This document shows, one piece after another, positions 6,796 through 14,216 of a DNA stretch of 22,231 nucleotides. Origin of the DNA: CAYLNH01 sp964384625 (GTDB lineage Bacteria > Verrucomicrobiota > Lentisphaeria > JABSQK01); NCBI GenBank assembly GCA_964384625.1, contig CAYLNH010000104.1, forward strand, positions 1-22,231, read 5' to 3'. Both the position numbers and the translations under genes were made by a program. The number at the start of each line of letters is the position of its first letter. Within the stretch, counting starts at the first letter, position 1. The notes under the pieces were generated by a model. The model was not told the DNA's origin. It ran no database searches and saw only the letters and a program-made list of their open reading frames with translations.

Positions 6796-8163
6796 ATGTC
6801 CAAAGCTGCCGTTTGCCTCGCTCTGGTGTTGTGCTTCCCCACCCTCGCCCAGCAGAAGAAGAAGAACTTCGACCAGCAACTCGCGCAGTTTGCCGCGGAA
6901 CTCGGCACCAACCGCATCGCCCGGTACGCCAAGGACCACAAAGGCAAACTGCTGCTGCGGCTGTCACTGGCGGTCGATCCGGACAACACCCAGGCGCACC
7001 TGACGCTCGGCCTGCTCGAAAGCGGCAAGAAGGTCACACCCGTGAAGACCAGGATCGACGAAGCACGATTTCTCAAAGGCACGTTCCGCCGCGCCGAGAA
7101 TATCCGGAAACGAGCCGCCGCCACGGACAAGGAGCTCGGCAAACGCGCCCTGCTCTATTACCTCGTGGTCCACAAATTCCAGCCGAACAACGAAAAGGCC
7201 GCGCTCGGCCCGGTGCAACTCGGCAAACTCGGGATCAAGGGGGAGCTGGACGAGCTGCTCGCCGGAGCCAAAGCTGTCGATGCAGAGACCGCCGCCGAAC
7301 CGGAAGAACAGCCCGCGGCACAACTGGAACCGGAGGCCGCCGGCACGATCGACCCGAAACAGAAATACGCCGACGCCCAAGCCCCGAAAGAGTGGATCCA
7401 GTTCGCCATGGAGCGCGACAAGCACGGCCTGAAAAAGCAGACCGAGATTATCTTCAAGAAATACTCGCAGATCTGCCCGCGAGAGAAGTACAAGACCAAG
7501 ACCGGCCTCGAAGTCCAGGGCGGCGTTCCCGAGGTCGCGTCGGCCAACGGTTCGGAGACGGAAATCTTCCGGCTGCAGATCGACGGCAACGGCACGTTCA
7601 ACACGTTCTGGCCGCTGTTCGGCATTCCGCTGACACACCTGACCGTGACGAACGTGCGCGGGGCGGAACTGGATTTCGCGCCGCTGTCGATGGCCAAACT
7701 CGAGGTGCTCACGCTCCACCGCGCCGAAGAACTCGAACATCTGAAAAACCTGGACAAGACCCCGATCAAAGGCCTGGAGCTGCGGACGTTCGAACGGTTC
7801 CACGACCTGCGCGAACTGAAGGGCACGAAGATCGAGGCACTCCTGCTGGAGGACTGCCACAAGCTCACCAAACTGACGGGCCTGGAGAAGCTCCCCCTCA
7901 AGCGGCTGGAGATCATCAACTCCCGCAAGATCCGCGACCTCGACCCACTCCGTAAACTGCAGCTGACCGCGGTGCGCCTGGAGAACCTGGAGTCCTTGCG
8001 CAGCATCAAGGCGCTCGAAGGCCAGCCCATCGAAGGCATCGCGATCGAAGGCTGCGACAAGCTCAGCGAACGCGATATGATCGCGTCCCTGCGCAAGATG
8101 CCGAAGCTCAAGCGAATCCATGGGGTTGACGACGACGTGGTCAAGAAGGTCCTGCAGGAGTAA
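6796..8163 (+). CDS. Secreted leucine-rich-type repeat protein, function unknown
   Basis: 455 residues from ATG 6796, chosen because AGGAG lies 7 nt upstream and a signal peptide begins there (AAVCLALVLCFPTLA, then QQKKK). After a helical, lysine-rich region (about 20-150) comes an acidic Ala/Glu/Pro linker (about 160-190), then a C-terminal half (about 265-450) of irregular repeats: LTHLTVTNVRG, LEVLTLHRAEELEHL, IKGLELRTFERFHDL, IEALLLEDCHKLTKL, LKRLEIINSRKIRDL, LTAVRLENLESLRSI, IEGIAIEGCDKL. Each has the LxxLxLxx...L spacing of a leucine-rich repeat, so a curved binding surface is likely. It probably acts in the periplasm or is exported. It has its own promoter and stands alone. The ligand is unknown. 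Confidence 0.8.
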   Translation: MSKAAVCLALVLCFPTLAQQKKKNFDQQLAQFAAELGTNRIARYAKDHKGKLLLRLSLAVDPDNTQAHLTLGLLESGKKVTPVKTRIDEARFLKGTFRRAENIRKRAAATDKELGKRALLYYLVVHKFQPNNEKAALGPVQLGKLGIKGELDELLAGAKAVDAETAAEPEEQPAAQLEPEAAGTIDPKQKYADAQAPKEWIQFAMERDKHGLKKQTEIIFKKYSQICPREKYKTKTGLEVQGGVPEVASANGSETEIFRLQIDGNGTFNTFWPLFGIPLTHLTVTNVRGAELDFAPLSMAKLEVLTLHRAEELEHLKNLDKTPIKGLELRTFERFHDLRELKGTKIEALLLEDCHKLTKLTGLEKLPLKRLEIINSRKIRDLDPLRKLQLTAVRLENLESLRSIKALEGQPIEGIAIEGCDKLSERDMIASLRKMPKLKRIHGVDDDVVKKVLQE

Positions 8164-8316
8164 CAGCGCTTCCCCGGAAACGGGTTGACGCTGCTGTCGG
8201 GCCGCAGATCTGCCATCGAAGCCGAAGCGCGGATCCCGGCGACACGTTGCTGCCAACCCGAACCCGACCGCAGGCTTCTCGCGAACCGACAACCGCAAAC
8301 GTGAGAGACGACTGCC

Positions 8317-9333
8317 GTGCTGACCGTTGAAAAGCAACGCTGTCTGGAGGCGTTGCGCCGCTACGTCACGACCCGGGATTACCCGCTCGGCTGCCGGCTC
8401 CCCGGCGAACGGCGGCTGACGGACCTGCTGGACGCCAGCCGACACGTGGTCCGCGAAACGCTGGCCTACCTCGAAGCCGAGGGCTACGTGGAACGCCGCC
8501 GCAAGTCCGGCAGTTATCTGGTTCGGGCCCTCGACACGATTGCCCCGATGCTCGACGCGACCGCCGGCGACGTCATCTCGTTGATGCTGGTGTCCCCCGA
8601 GAATGTTGATCTGATTCGAGACCTCCAGCGCTATACCATGAACCACGACTTCATCCTGAACCCCTACTACTCGCTGCAGCACGGGCATGCGCCGCGGGCC
8701 GAAAGGGAGTACCTGGCGTGGGCCGTCGGCGCCGGCGTTCACGGCATCATCACGCATCCCCTGCCGTCGTGGCCGGGACAGGAAGAGCTGCTGCAGCGGG
8801 CCGCGGGCCGCTCGCGTCTGGCGCATATCGGGCATCATGCGGTGACACTGCCGCAGCAGAGCTTCTTCCTGCCGGATTACGCCGAGGCCGGACTGCGCGC
8901 CCTGACCTGGCTGCTCGCCCGCAACGTCACACAGGTCGTCCTCCTGTCCGTTCTGCCGACGGACCATCATGTCACCTGTCTGCTGGCCCGCAGCGCCGCC
9001 CTGGCGGCGGCGGAGCTGCATCTGCCGTTTCACCTTCGGCATCGGCCGGTGGCGGACATGCCGGCGGCAGTTCAGGCCTTGACCGCCGCCGACGGCGTCA
9101 TCGTCTATGGCAGCGACGCAACCCTGAGAGCAGTCCACGCAAGCACCCGTCAATCCGGCGGCGAGCCGCCGCAGATTATCGGCATTCTGGATGAGCTGTC
9201 ACCCGCCTGCGCCACACTGCCGCACCTGGCGTTTTCCTCACTGTTCCGGATCAAGGAAGCGATCGACTACGTCCGGGCCAACACGCGGGAGGAAGTACAC
9301 CGCTTCTACAGCGCGAAGTTGATTGCCCGGTAG
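8317..9333 (+). CDS. GntR-family transcriptional regulator with LacI-like sensor domain
   Basis: 338 residues from GTG 8317, with GAGAG about 8 nt upstream. Residues 1-70 form a GntR winged helix: PLGCRLPGERRLTDLLDASRHVVRETLAYLEAEGYVERRRKSGSYLV matches the family helix-turn-helix and wing. From about 78 to 325 the alternating beta/alpha pattern (VISLMLVSPEN, GVHGIITHPLPS, VTQVVLLSVLP, ADGVIVYGSD, PQIIGILDELSP) resembles the periplasmic-binding-protein fold of LacI/GalR sensors rather than the FadR or HutC domains. It is therefore probably a carbohydrate-responsive regulator. No target operon adjoins it: repeats lie on both sides and dnaJ converges from the right. The ligand and regulon are unknown. 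Confidence 0.85.
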   Translation: MLTVEKQRCLEALRRYVTTRDYPLGCRLPGERRLTDLLDASRHVVRETLAYLEAEGYVERRRKSGSYLVRALDTIAPMLDATAGDVISLMLVSPENVDLIRDLQRYTMNHDFILNPYYSLQHGHAPRAEREYLAWAVGAGVHGIITHPLPSWPGQEELLQRAAGRSRLAHIGHHAVTLPQQSFFLPDYAEAGLRALTWLLARNVTQVVLLSVLPTDHHVTCLLARSAALAAAELHLPFHLRHRPVADMPAAVQALTAADGVIVYGSDATLRAVHASTRQSGGEPPQIIGILDELSPACATLPHLAFSSLFRIKEAIDYVRANTREEVHRFYSAKLIAR

Positions 9334-9387
9334 CTGCGCCGCGACGAGAGGATCCCCCCCCCAGCTGTGCCGGGGGAGTGTCAGTTT

Positions 9388-9465
9388 CCCTTCAGGCCTG
9401 GGTTAAAGGGCAAAATTACCAACCCAAGCCGATGGCCTGGGCTTCATCAATGTCGACCCGTTGGG
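9388..9465. repeat. Three-hairpin dispersed repeat, copy 2 (degenerate)
   Basis: Elements in order: a weak CC-CTTCA-GG hairpin (9388-9396), the central stem CCCAAGCC (9423-9430) / GGCCTGGG (9434-9441) with one mismatch, and CCC-GTT-GGG (9457-9465). The segment CCTGGGCTTCATCAAT closely matches CCTGGGCTGTATCAAT in copy 1. It lies in the 251-bp convergent gap between the GntR gene and dnaJ. A run of nine C (9354-9362) facing GGGGG (9372-9376) is also present there. Confidence 0.6.
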
Positions 9466-9558
9466 CCTCTGAAGGAGGTCTTGAGGCCAATCTTATCGGT
9501 TTCGCAGCACACAACCATTCCACCGCCTGCCGCAAGCCGCGAACCCCGGGCAATCCGT

Positions 9559-9576
9559 GGCGGAAAGACTTCCGCC
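9559..9576 (-). terminator. Hairpin just downstream of dnaJ
   Basis: The perfect 7-bp stem GGCGGAA (9559-9565) / TTCCGCC (9570-9576) has a 4-nt loop and lies 8 bp past the dnaJ stop on the minus strand. It is well placed for a terminator, but no T tract follows, so it may only stabilise the 3' end. Confidence 0.4.
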
Positions 9577-9584
9577 GAGACCGT

Positions 9585-10721
9585 CTAGTCGTCGAAGAGC
9601 TTTTTGATCTTGTCGAGGAAGGCGTCGAGATGGGGATGAGCGCCTTTATCCAGGCTTTCGGCGAAGTCCTTAAGCTTTTGCGTCTGCTCTTTGGAGAGTT
9701 TCTTCGGAACCTCGACGAGGACGCGCACGTGTTGATCGCCCCGGCCGTGGCCGCGGACACTGGGGATGCCTTTGCCGCGCATGCGGAAGACAGCGCCGTG
9801 CTGGGTGCCGCCGGGGATCTTCAGCTTGGCCACGCCGCCGATGGTCGGGACGCGGACCTCGCCGCCGAGTGCGGCAGTCGGGAAGTCAATCGGGACTTCC
9901 ACCAGGATGTCTTCGCCTTCGCGGTGGAAGATCTCATGGGGTTCGACCTGCAGGATAACGAACAGATCCCCCGGCGGACCGCCGCGATGGCCCGGTTCGC
10001 CTTCGTTGGCGACGCGCAGGCGGTTGCCGGTATCGACGCCGGGCGGGATATGAATCTTGATCGTGCGCCGTTCCTGGATGTGACCGCGGCCCTGACACTT
10101 GTTGCAGGGGTTGCTGATCACCTCGCCGGTGCCGCTGCAGTTCGGACACGCCTGGCGCACGCTGAAGATGCCCTGACTCATGGTCATGAACCCGCTGCCG
10201 CGACAGTGCGGACACGTCTGTTTGCTCGACCCGGGTTCGGCGCCTTCGCCTTTGCAGCGTTCACAGCCGACGGCTTTCTTGATCTTGAACTGCTTGTCGG
10301 CGCCGAAAACGGCTTCCTCAAAGGTGATCTGCAGGTTGTAGCGCAGGTCGGCGCCGCGACTGGGACCGGTGCGGGAACGGCGGCCGCCGCCGCCGAAGAA
10401 GTCATCGAAAATACTGCCGAAGCCTTCGCCGAAGACACTGGCGAAAATATCGAACGGGTCCGCGGCATAGGCGCCGCCCATACCGGACCGGCCGCGATTG
10501 ACGAAGCCGTCATGCCCGAGTTGGTCATACATCGCCCGTTTCTGCGAGTCACTGAGGACGGCGTAGGCTTCGGAGACCTTCTTGAACTTGGCCTCGGCAT
10601 CGGGGTCGTCGGGGTTGCGGTCGGGGTGTGACTCGAGCGCCAGCTTGCGGTAGGCCTTCTTGATCTCACTTTCGCCGGCGCTGCGATCGACGCCCAGAAT
10701 TTCGTAGTAGTCCTTCGCCAT
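9585..10721 (-). CDS. dnaJ: Chaperone protein DnaJ (Hsp40)
   Basis: 378 residues, full length. The J domain (about 4-70) carries the HPD motif at 32-34, which stimulates DnaK ATPase. A Gly/Phe-rich region follows (about 80-115, FGEGFGSIFDDFFGGGG). The zinc-binding region (about 153-215) has all four CxxCxGxG repeats: CERCKGEG, CPHCRGSG, CPNCSGTG and CNKCQGRG. The C-terminal substrate-binding domains begin near RTIKIHIPPGVDTGNRLR. With DnaK and GrpE it forms the cytoplasmic Hsp70 folding machine. It starts 21 bp after the grpE stop on the same strand, so the order is grpE-dnaJ. dnaK is not in the window. Confidence 0.97.
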   Translation of the reverse strand: MAKDYYEILGVDRSAGESEIKKAYRKLALESHPDRNPDDPDAEAKFKKVSEAYAVLSDSQKRAMYDQLGHDGFVNRGRSGMGGAYAADPFDIFASVFGEGFGSIFDDFFGGGGRRSRTGPSRGADLRYNLQITFEEAVFGADKQFKIKKAVGCERCKGEGAEPGSSKQTCPHCRGSGFMTMSQGIFSVRQACPNCSGTGEVISNPCNKCQGRGHIQERRTIKIHIPPGVDTGNRLRVANEGEPGHRGGPPGDLFVILQVEPHEIFHREGEDILVEVPIDFPTAALGGEVRVPTIGGVAKLKIPGGTQHGAVFRMRGKGIPSVRGHGRGDQHVRVLVEVPKKLSKEQTQKLKDFAESLDKGAHPHLDAFLDKIKKLFDD

Positions 10722-10742
10722 CGGTCACGGCGGCCGCAGCCG

Positions 10743-11606
10743 CTACTCCTTGTCCTCGTCCTCACCGGCGACATTCGAGTCGGAAGCGTCGTCGTCCGTT
10801 TCGCCCTCAGCAGCGAGGTTATCGGCGTCGGCGGAATCGCGGTCCGGCTCGGCGTCATTATCGGCGTCGGCGGAATCGCGGTCCGGCTCGGCGACGGGCT
10901 CATCAGCATCGGCATCAGCGGCTTTGGCGCCGCTGCTGACCACAACCACAGCGGGGCGCAGGAGATAGTCGCCCAGCCGGTAGCCGGCCTTCCACTCGCT
11001 GATCACGTGGTCCGGCTCGACGTCGGCGGACGGCTCAGTGGCAATCGCTTCGTGGAGGTTGTGGTCGAACTCCTCGCCCTGTGTCTTGATCTTCTCGACA
11101 CCGAGGTTCTCGAAGCAGCGATTGAAGCTGTTCAGGATCAGTTCCATCCCGTGTTTTACGGTTTCGACGTCGTCGGTGGTTCGCATTGCATCGACGGCCA
11201 TCTGGAACTGGTCCATGACGGGCAGGACTTCCTCGAGCGTGGCGATCTTGGTGTTCCGCCGCAGGTCATCCATTTCCTTAATCTTGCGCTTGCGGAAGTT
11301 GTCCATGTCGGCCCGCAGCCGCAGATGCTTGTCGGCGGCGGCCTCGAGCTGCTCCGTCAGCATCTGCACCTTGGCGTCGTCCGGCAACTCCTCCGCATCG
11401 GCGGTATCATCGACAGCGGCGGCTTCTGTATCACCGCCGTCGGCGGCGGCCGCGTCGGTGTCGGTGTCCGCGGCGGCGGACGCCGCCGTCTCGTCCTCTT
11501 GCCCGGGAGTTTCGCCGTCGGCATCCCGCTCTGCAGCGGGAGCCTCGTCAGCCGCGGCAGCCGCCGGCTCATCAATAGTATTGTTTTTTTTCTCTTTGTT
11601 CGTCAT
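10743..11606 (-). CDS. grpE: GrpE, DnaK nucleotide-exchange factor, with acidic extensions
   Basis: 287 residues, well above the usual ~190-200. The normal GrpE core is at about 78-226: a long helical coiled coil (VQMLTEQLEAAADKHLRLRADMDNFRKR), then the beta domain with the family signature HEAIATEPSADVEPDHVI...WKAGYRLGDYLLRPAVVVVS. The added parts are a highly acidic Ala/Asp/Glu-rich N-terminus (about 10-77) and an acidic C-terminal tail (about 228-287) containing two copies of EPDRDSADADN. GrpE releases ADP from DnaK. The gene has a strong promoter, and an A8 run lies in codons 6-8. I see no CIRCE-like operator upstream. Confidence 0.95.
   Translation of the reverse strand: MTNKEKKNNTIDEPAAAAADEAPAAERDADGETPGQEDETAASAAADTDTDAAAADGGDTEAAAVDDTADAEELPDDAKVQMLTEQLEAAADKHLRLRADMDNFRKRKIKEMDDLRRNTKIATLEEVLPVMDQFQMAVDAMRTTDDVETVKHGMELILNSFNRCFENLGVEKIKTQGEEFDHNLHEAIATEPSADVEPDHVISEWKAGYRLGDYLLRPAVVVVSSGAKAADADADEPVAEPDRDSADADNDAEPDRDSADADNLAAEGETDDDASDSNVAGEDEDKE
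10819..10893. repeat. Tandem 39-bp duplication inside grpE
   Basis: 36 identical bases at 10819-10854 and 10858-10893 (period 39 bp, 13 codons), giving the repeated peptide EPDRDSADADN in the acidic C-terminal tail of GrpE. The duplication is in frame, and the high identity points to a recent event or to easy slippage. Confidence 0.85.
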
Positions 11607-11672
11607 CGCATCGTTTCAGTTCGTTTCTGGCCATCGACGGGGCCGCACCGCCCCGCAAGTCTGGAAACCGGA

Positions 11673-11701
11673 AGTATAGGGCAACTTCAGGGCAGCGTCA
11701 A
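11673..11701 (-). promoter_or_regulatory. Sigma-70-type promoter for grpE-dnaJ
   Basis: On the minus strand: TTGACG (11701-11696), a 17-bp spacer, then TATACT (11678-11673), close to consensus. The predicted 5' leader of about 60 nt contains a perfect hairpin, CGGGGC / GCCCCG (11638-11655). No CIRCE-type inverted repeat is visible, so heat control, if any, works some other way. Confidence 0.75.
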
Positions 11702-11717
11702 CGGGCGATCCGCCGAT

Positions 11718-12395
11718 TCAACGGTGAACCTGACCGTTCTCCATGACATAGGTCAGGTCGGCGACGGCCGCCAGGGACTTGCTGTGGGTGACCATGATGA
11801 TGGTGCGCGCCTCGTCTTCCTGCAGGCGGCGCAGCAGTTCCATGATGCCGTCGCTGTTCTTGGGATCGAGGTTGCCGGTGGGTTCGTCAGCGAGGATAAT
11901 CCGCGGGTTGTTCACCAGCGCCCGGGCGATCGCCACCCGCTGCTGTTCGCCGCCGGAGAGTTCGGGCGGCCGATGCCTGGCGCGATCGGCCATGCCGACG
12001 CGGTCCAGGAGCTCCTGTGCCCGCTGCCGGCCCTCGGCTCCGCCCAGCTTACCGAGGCGGGCGGCAATCTGGATATTCTCGAGGGCGCTGAACTCCGGCA
12101 GCAACTGATATGACTGGAACACGAACCCGATCTCCTCGCGTCGCAGCCGCGCCTGGCGGAACGCGCCCATATCGCTCAGCGACTTGCCGAAACAGACGAC
12201 ATCGCCGGAGGTCGGCGAGTCCAGCGCCCCGAGCAGCTGCAGCAAGGTCGTCTTGCCGCAGCCGGACTGGCCCGCCAACGCCACGAAGGTGCTGACCGGG
12301 AACTTGATGCTGATCCCCTTCAGTACCTCGATTGTGCGCTCGGGGCGTTTGTAGGATTTGCAGAGATCCGTGGTCTCCAGAGCGATATCGGCCAT
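11718..12395 (-). CDS. ABC transporter ATP-binding protein, LolD/MacB type
   Basis: 225 residues from ATG 12395, the usual size of LolD/MacB/FtsE-like ATPases. The frame is open back to 12563, but that extension lacks family features and overlaps the opposite operon's promoter region. Motifs: Walker A GQSGCGKTT (42-50), Q-loop FVFQSYQLLPEF (Q94), signature LSGGEQQR (146-153), Walker B IILADEPTGNLD (166-177) and switch His in MVTHS (H204). The family drives lipoprotein release, peptide or drug export, or other mechanotransmission with a membrane partner. No permease gene adjoins it, so it is an orphan. It diverges from the PqqD/kinase operon and could export that operon's product, but nothing in the sequence proves this. 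Confidence 0.92.
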   Translation of the reverse strand: MADIALETTDLCKSYKRPERTIEVLKGISIKFPVSTFVALAGQSGCGKTTLLQLLGALDSPTSGDVVCFGKSLSDMGAFRQARLRREEIGFVFQSYQLLPEFSALENIQIAARLGKLGGAEGRQRAQELLDRVGMADRARHRPPELSGGEQQRVAIARALVNNPRIILADEPTGNLDPKNSDGIMELLRRLQEDEARTIIMVTHSKSLAAVADLTYVMENGQVHR

Positions 12396-12425
12396 GCTGC
12401 CACCAGGTTTAGGCTTGCTGTGTCC

Positions 12426-12542
12426 GTGACCGGTTACCATAATGCGCCTGCCGACGACGTGCGCGCCCTTCCGGCCAATTTCGTCATTGCCGGAGCTTTG
12501 CCGTCTTGCAATGACCGGGCCAGTCCCTATTGTGACGGTCAC
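12426..12542. promoter_or_regulatory. Candidate promoter and paired GTGAC palindromes, divergent region
   Basis: On the plus strand, TTGCAA (12506-12511), a 16-bp spacer and TATTGT (12528-12533) form a moderate sigma-70-like promoter for the PqqD operon. The perfect palindrome GTGAC-G-GTCAC (12532-12542) overlaps the -10 end. A near-palindrome, GTGACCGGTTAC (12426-12437), lies close to the divergent ABC gene. The pair could be operator half-sites for one regulator controlling both directions. This is inference from symmetry only. Confidence 0.35.
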
Positions 12543-12563
12543 GGGAAAGCACAGGAAATGCAT

Positions 12564-12989
12564 ATGACGGAAATTTTACAGCTCGCCAACTCCAACATTC
12601 TCAACCAGGAATACGACGGCGAAGTGGTAATCGTCAGTCTGGAAAACGGCTGCTACTACAGCGTCACGGGCTGCGGGCAGAACATCTGGCACGCAATCAG
12701 AAACGGCGTTGTCGAAGCCGACCTGATTGCCGCCCTGACCGATCGGTTTCCGGCGGCCGCAACACTGCCGGAAGAGACCGCAGCCTTTATCGCCGACCTG
12801 CTGGCCGAACAGCTTGTGGTCCGCGCGCCGGGGCCGGTCGCGGGTGCGGATCTCGGCGAGTGCGGCGAGCCCTACGAACCGCCGACACTGGCGAAGTTCG
12901 ACGACATGCAGGATCTCTTCCTGCTCGATCCCATCCACGATGTCGACGAAACCGGCTGGCCCGCGGTGCCCAATGCCGAAACCGACTGA
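12564..12989 (+). CDS. PqqD-like RRE protein with extended C-terminal tail
   Basis: 141 residues from ATG 12564, chosen because AGGA lies 7 nt upstream; an in-frame ATG at 12558 is too close to that site, and the further extension to 12420 is unsupported. Residues 1-90 fit the PqqD fold, a winged-helix RiPP recognition element: YDGEVVIVSLENGCYYSVTGCGQNIW, then helices EADLIAALTDRF and EETAAFIADLLAEQLV. Classical PqqD ends near 90. Here a 50-residue tail follows: GEPYEPPTLAKFDDMQDL, then FLLDPIHDVDETGWP. Tyr104-x-x-Pro107-x-Leu109 recalls the YxxPxL motif of lasso-peptide leaders. RRE proteins bind leader peptides and present them to modifying enzymes. It is the first gene of an operon with an HprK-like kinase, glycosyltransferases and a nucleotidyltransferase. 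The partner peptide is not identified. Confidence 0.82.
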   Translation: MTEILQLANSNILNQEYDGEVVIVSLENGCYYSVTGCGQNIWHAIRNGVVEADLIAALTDRFPAAATLPEETAAFIADLLAEQLVVRAPGPVAGADLGECGEPYEPPTLAKFDDMQDLFLLDPIHDVDETGWPAVPNAETD

Positions 12990-13093
12990 ACTTGAATAGC
13001 ACGAAACGGAGAAACGGCGATACCGGGGCTTGCCGACCACTGGGGAACCCCGCAACGACGTGTGGCGTAAGGACGCGAGTCAGCCGCGGTCGA

Positions 13094-13138
13094 ACTGCTG
13101 ACTGGAGCGCGCTTTGCCGCGCCGTGAGGACTGCTGAC
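13094..13138. repeat. Direct repeats flanking a hairpin inside the operon
   Basis: ACTGCTGAC occurs at 13094-13102 and 13130-13138, flanking the stem GCGCG (13107-13111) / CGCGC (13118-13122). It lies in the 171-bp gap between the PqqD-like and kinase-like genes, the only long gap in this operon. It could be a dispersed repeat or an RNA processing or attenuation site. The small frames in the gap are unconvincing as genes. Confidence 0.4.
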
Positions 13139-13160
13139 CTTCAGACCGGATCTGAACTGT

Positions 13161-14216
13161 ATGAATACGTCTGCTGAACAAACAGTCGGCCGCCGGGCCG
13201 CACCGTATATCGCCGCAATGGAAGACCTCTTCTCGGAGGCCGCCGACGGCAAGCCGCAGACTGTCTCCCTGTCCCTGGCAAACGGACGGCGCGTCGACCT
13301 TGAATTTGCCCACGAGGCCATGCTGCCCATGGCCCGCGCCTGCCGGCACCGGGAGATCCCGCCGGCCGACGCGCGGCCCGCCGATCTGCGGATTCTGTTT
13401 TTCGACTCTGTGCTGTGCGGCGTCGACATGCCGCCGCCGCCCTGGCCGCCGAATGTCTACGGCCGCAACGGCGAGATCATGGGATGGAACGATGATCACT
13501 ACTCGGTCAACTACTATCCGCACATCAACATCCTCCGCCTGTTTGATCGCCACCGCGGCGTCGCCGTCTTCTGGTTCCGCGACTGGCGGGAGTTGTACTG
13601 GTGGATCTTCACGTTTCCCGTTCGCGACCTGCTGCATTGGTGGCTGGCGTTCGACCCGTTCCAGCCGGCCCACGCCGGCGCCGTCGGCAATGCCGACAGC
13701 GCAGTGCTCATCACCGGCAAAAGCGGCAGCGGCAAAACAACCTCGACCCTGGCCTGTCTGGAGGCCGGCATGGGTTATCTCAACGACGATTACATCCTGC
13801 TGCAGACGGCGCCGGAACCGTTTGTCGAAAGCCTCTATAACACCGCCAAGATCGAGAACGACAACCTGCACCGCTTCCCCGGTCTGCAGCCGCTGATCAG
13901 CAATCCCGACCGGCGCGGCAGCGAGAAAGCCGTCATCCACGTCAATGAACACCGACCGCAACAGATGCTGACGCGGTGTCCGTTGCAGGCCGTCATTGTC
14001 CCCCGTGTCACCGGCGAAAAGGACTCCAGCCTGACGCCGGCCCGCACGGTCGACGCCTACCAAGCACTGGCGCCGACGACCATCTGCCAGTTGCCCGGGT
14101 TCGGCGCGGCAGCCGCGGCGAAGCTCGATCGTCTGGTCCGGACGCTGCCGGTGTATTGGCTGAATGCCGGGACCGAGCTCGAACAGATTCCCCCGCAGAT
14201 CAAGGAGGTCCTGTGA
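13161..14216 (+). CDS. HPr kinase-like P-loop protein (HprK-related)
   Basis: 351 residues. The C-terminal half carries an HPr kinase/phosphorylase-type P-loop domain: HAGAVG (171-176), Walker A GKSGSGKTT (186-194), then GYLNDDYILL (205-214), whose paired Asp match the catalytic/Mg region of the family. The N-terminal half (1-160) is not the usual HprK N-domain and is rich in aromatic residues (DDHYSVNYYP, FWFRDWRELYWWIF). Such HprK-related proteins occur beside PqqD-like proteins. In lasso-peptide clusters of the paeninodin type a relative phosphorylates the precursor. Here it may phosphorylate a peptide, protein or sugar. An in-frame stop at 13125-13127 with no ATG or GTG before 13161 supports this start, although the ribosome site is weak. 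Its stop overlaps the next start (GTGA). Confidence 0.85.
   Translation: MNTSAEQTVGRRAAPYIAAMEDLFSEAADGKPQTVSLSLANGRRVDLEFAHEAMLPMARACRHREIPPADARPADLRILFFDSVLCGVDMPPPPWPPNVYGRNGEIMGWNDDHYSVNYYPHINILRLFDRHRGVAVFWFRDWRELYWWIFTFPVRDLLHWWLAFDPFQPAHAGAVGNADSAVLITGKSGSGKTTSTLACLEAGMGYLNDDYILLQTAPEPFVESLYNTAKIENDNLHRFPGLQPLISNPDRRGSEKAVIHVNEHRPQQMLTRCPLQAVIVPRVTGEKDSSLTPARTVDAYQALAPTTICQLPGFGAAAAAKLDRLVRTLPVYWLNAGTELEQIPPQIKEVL

Noticed and set aside
6964..9153. 729-codon open frame on the minus strand
   Set aside because: It runs antisense across two well-supported plus-strand genes and the gap between them, with a low-complexity Arg/Gln-rich product.
9378..10631. 417-codon plus-strand frame over dnaJ
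   Set aside because: It is complementary to the unmistakable DnaJ frame with J domain and four zinc motifs.
11581..11600. A8 run in early grpE codons as a programmed frameshift site
   Set aside because: The zero frame gives a full GrpE and no useful product lies in the other frames, so there is no reason to propose frameshifting.
12990..13160. A RiPP precursor gene between the PqqD-like and kinase-like genes
   Set aside because: Only very short GTG/TTG frames exist, without a ribosome site or leader-like motif. The gap is better explained as a hairpin/repeat.
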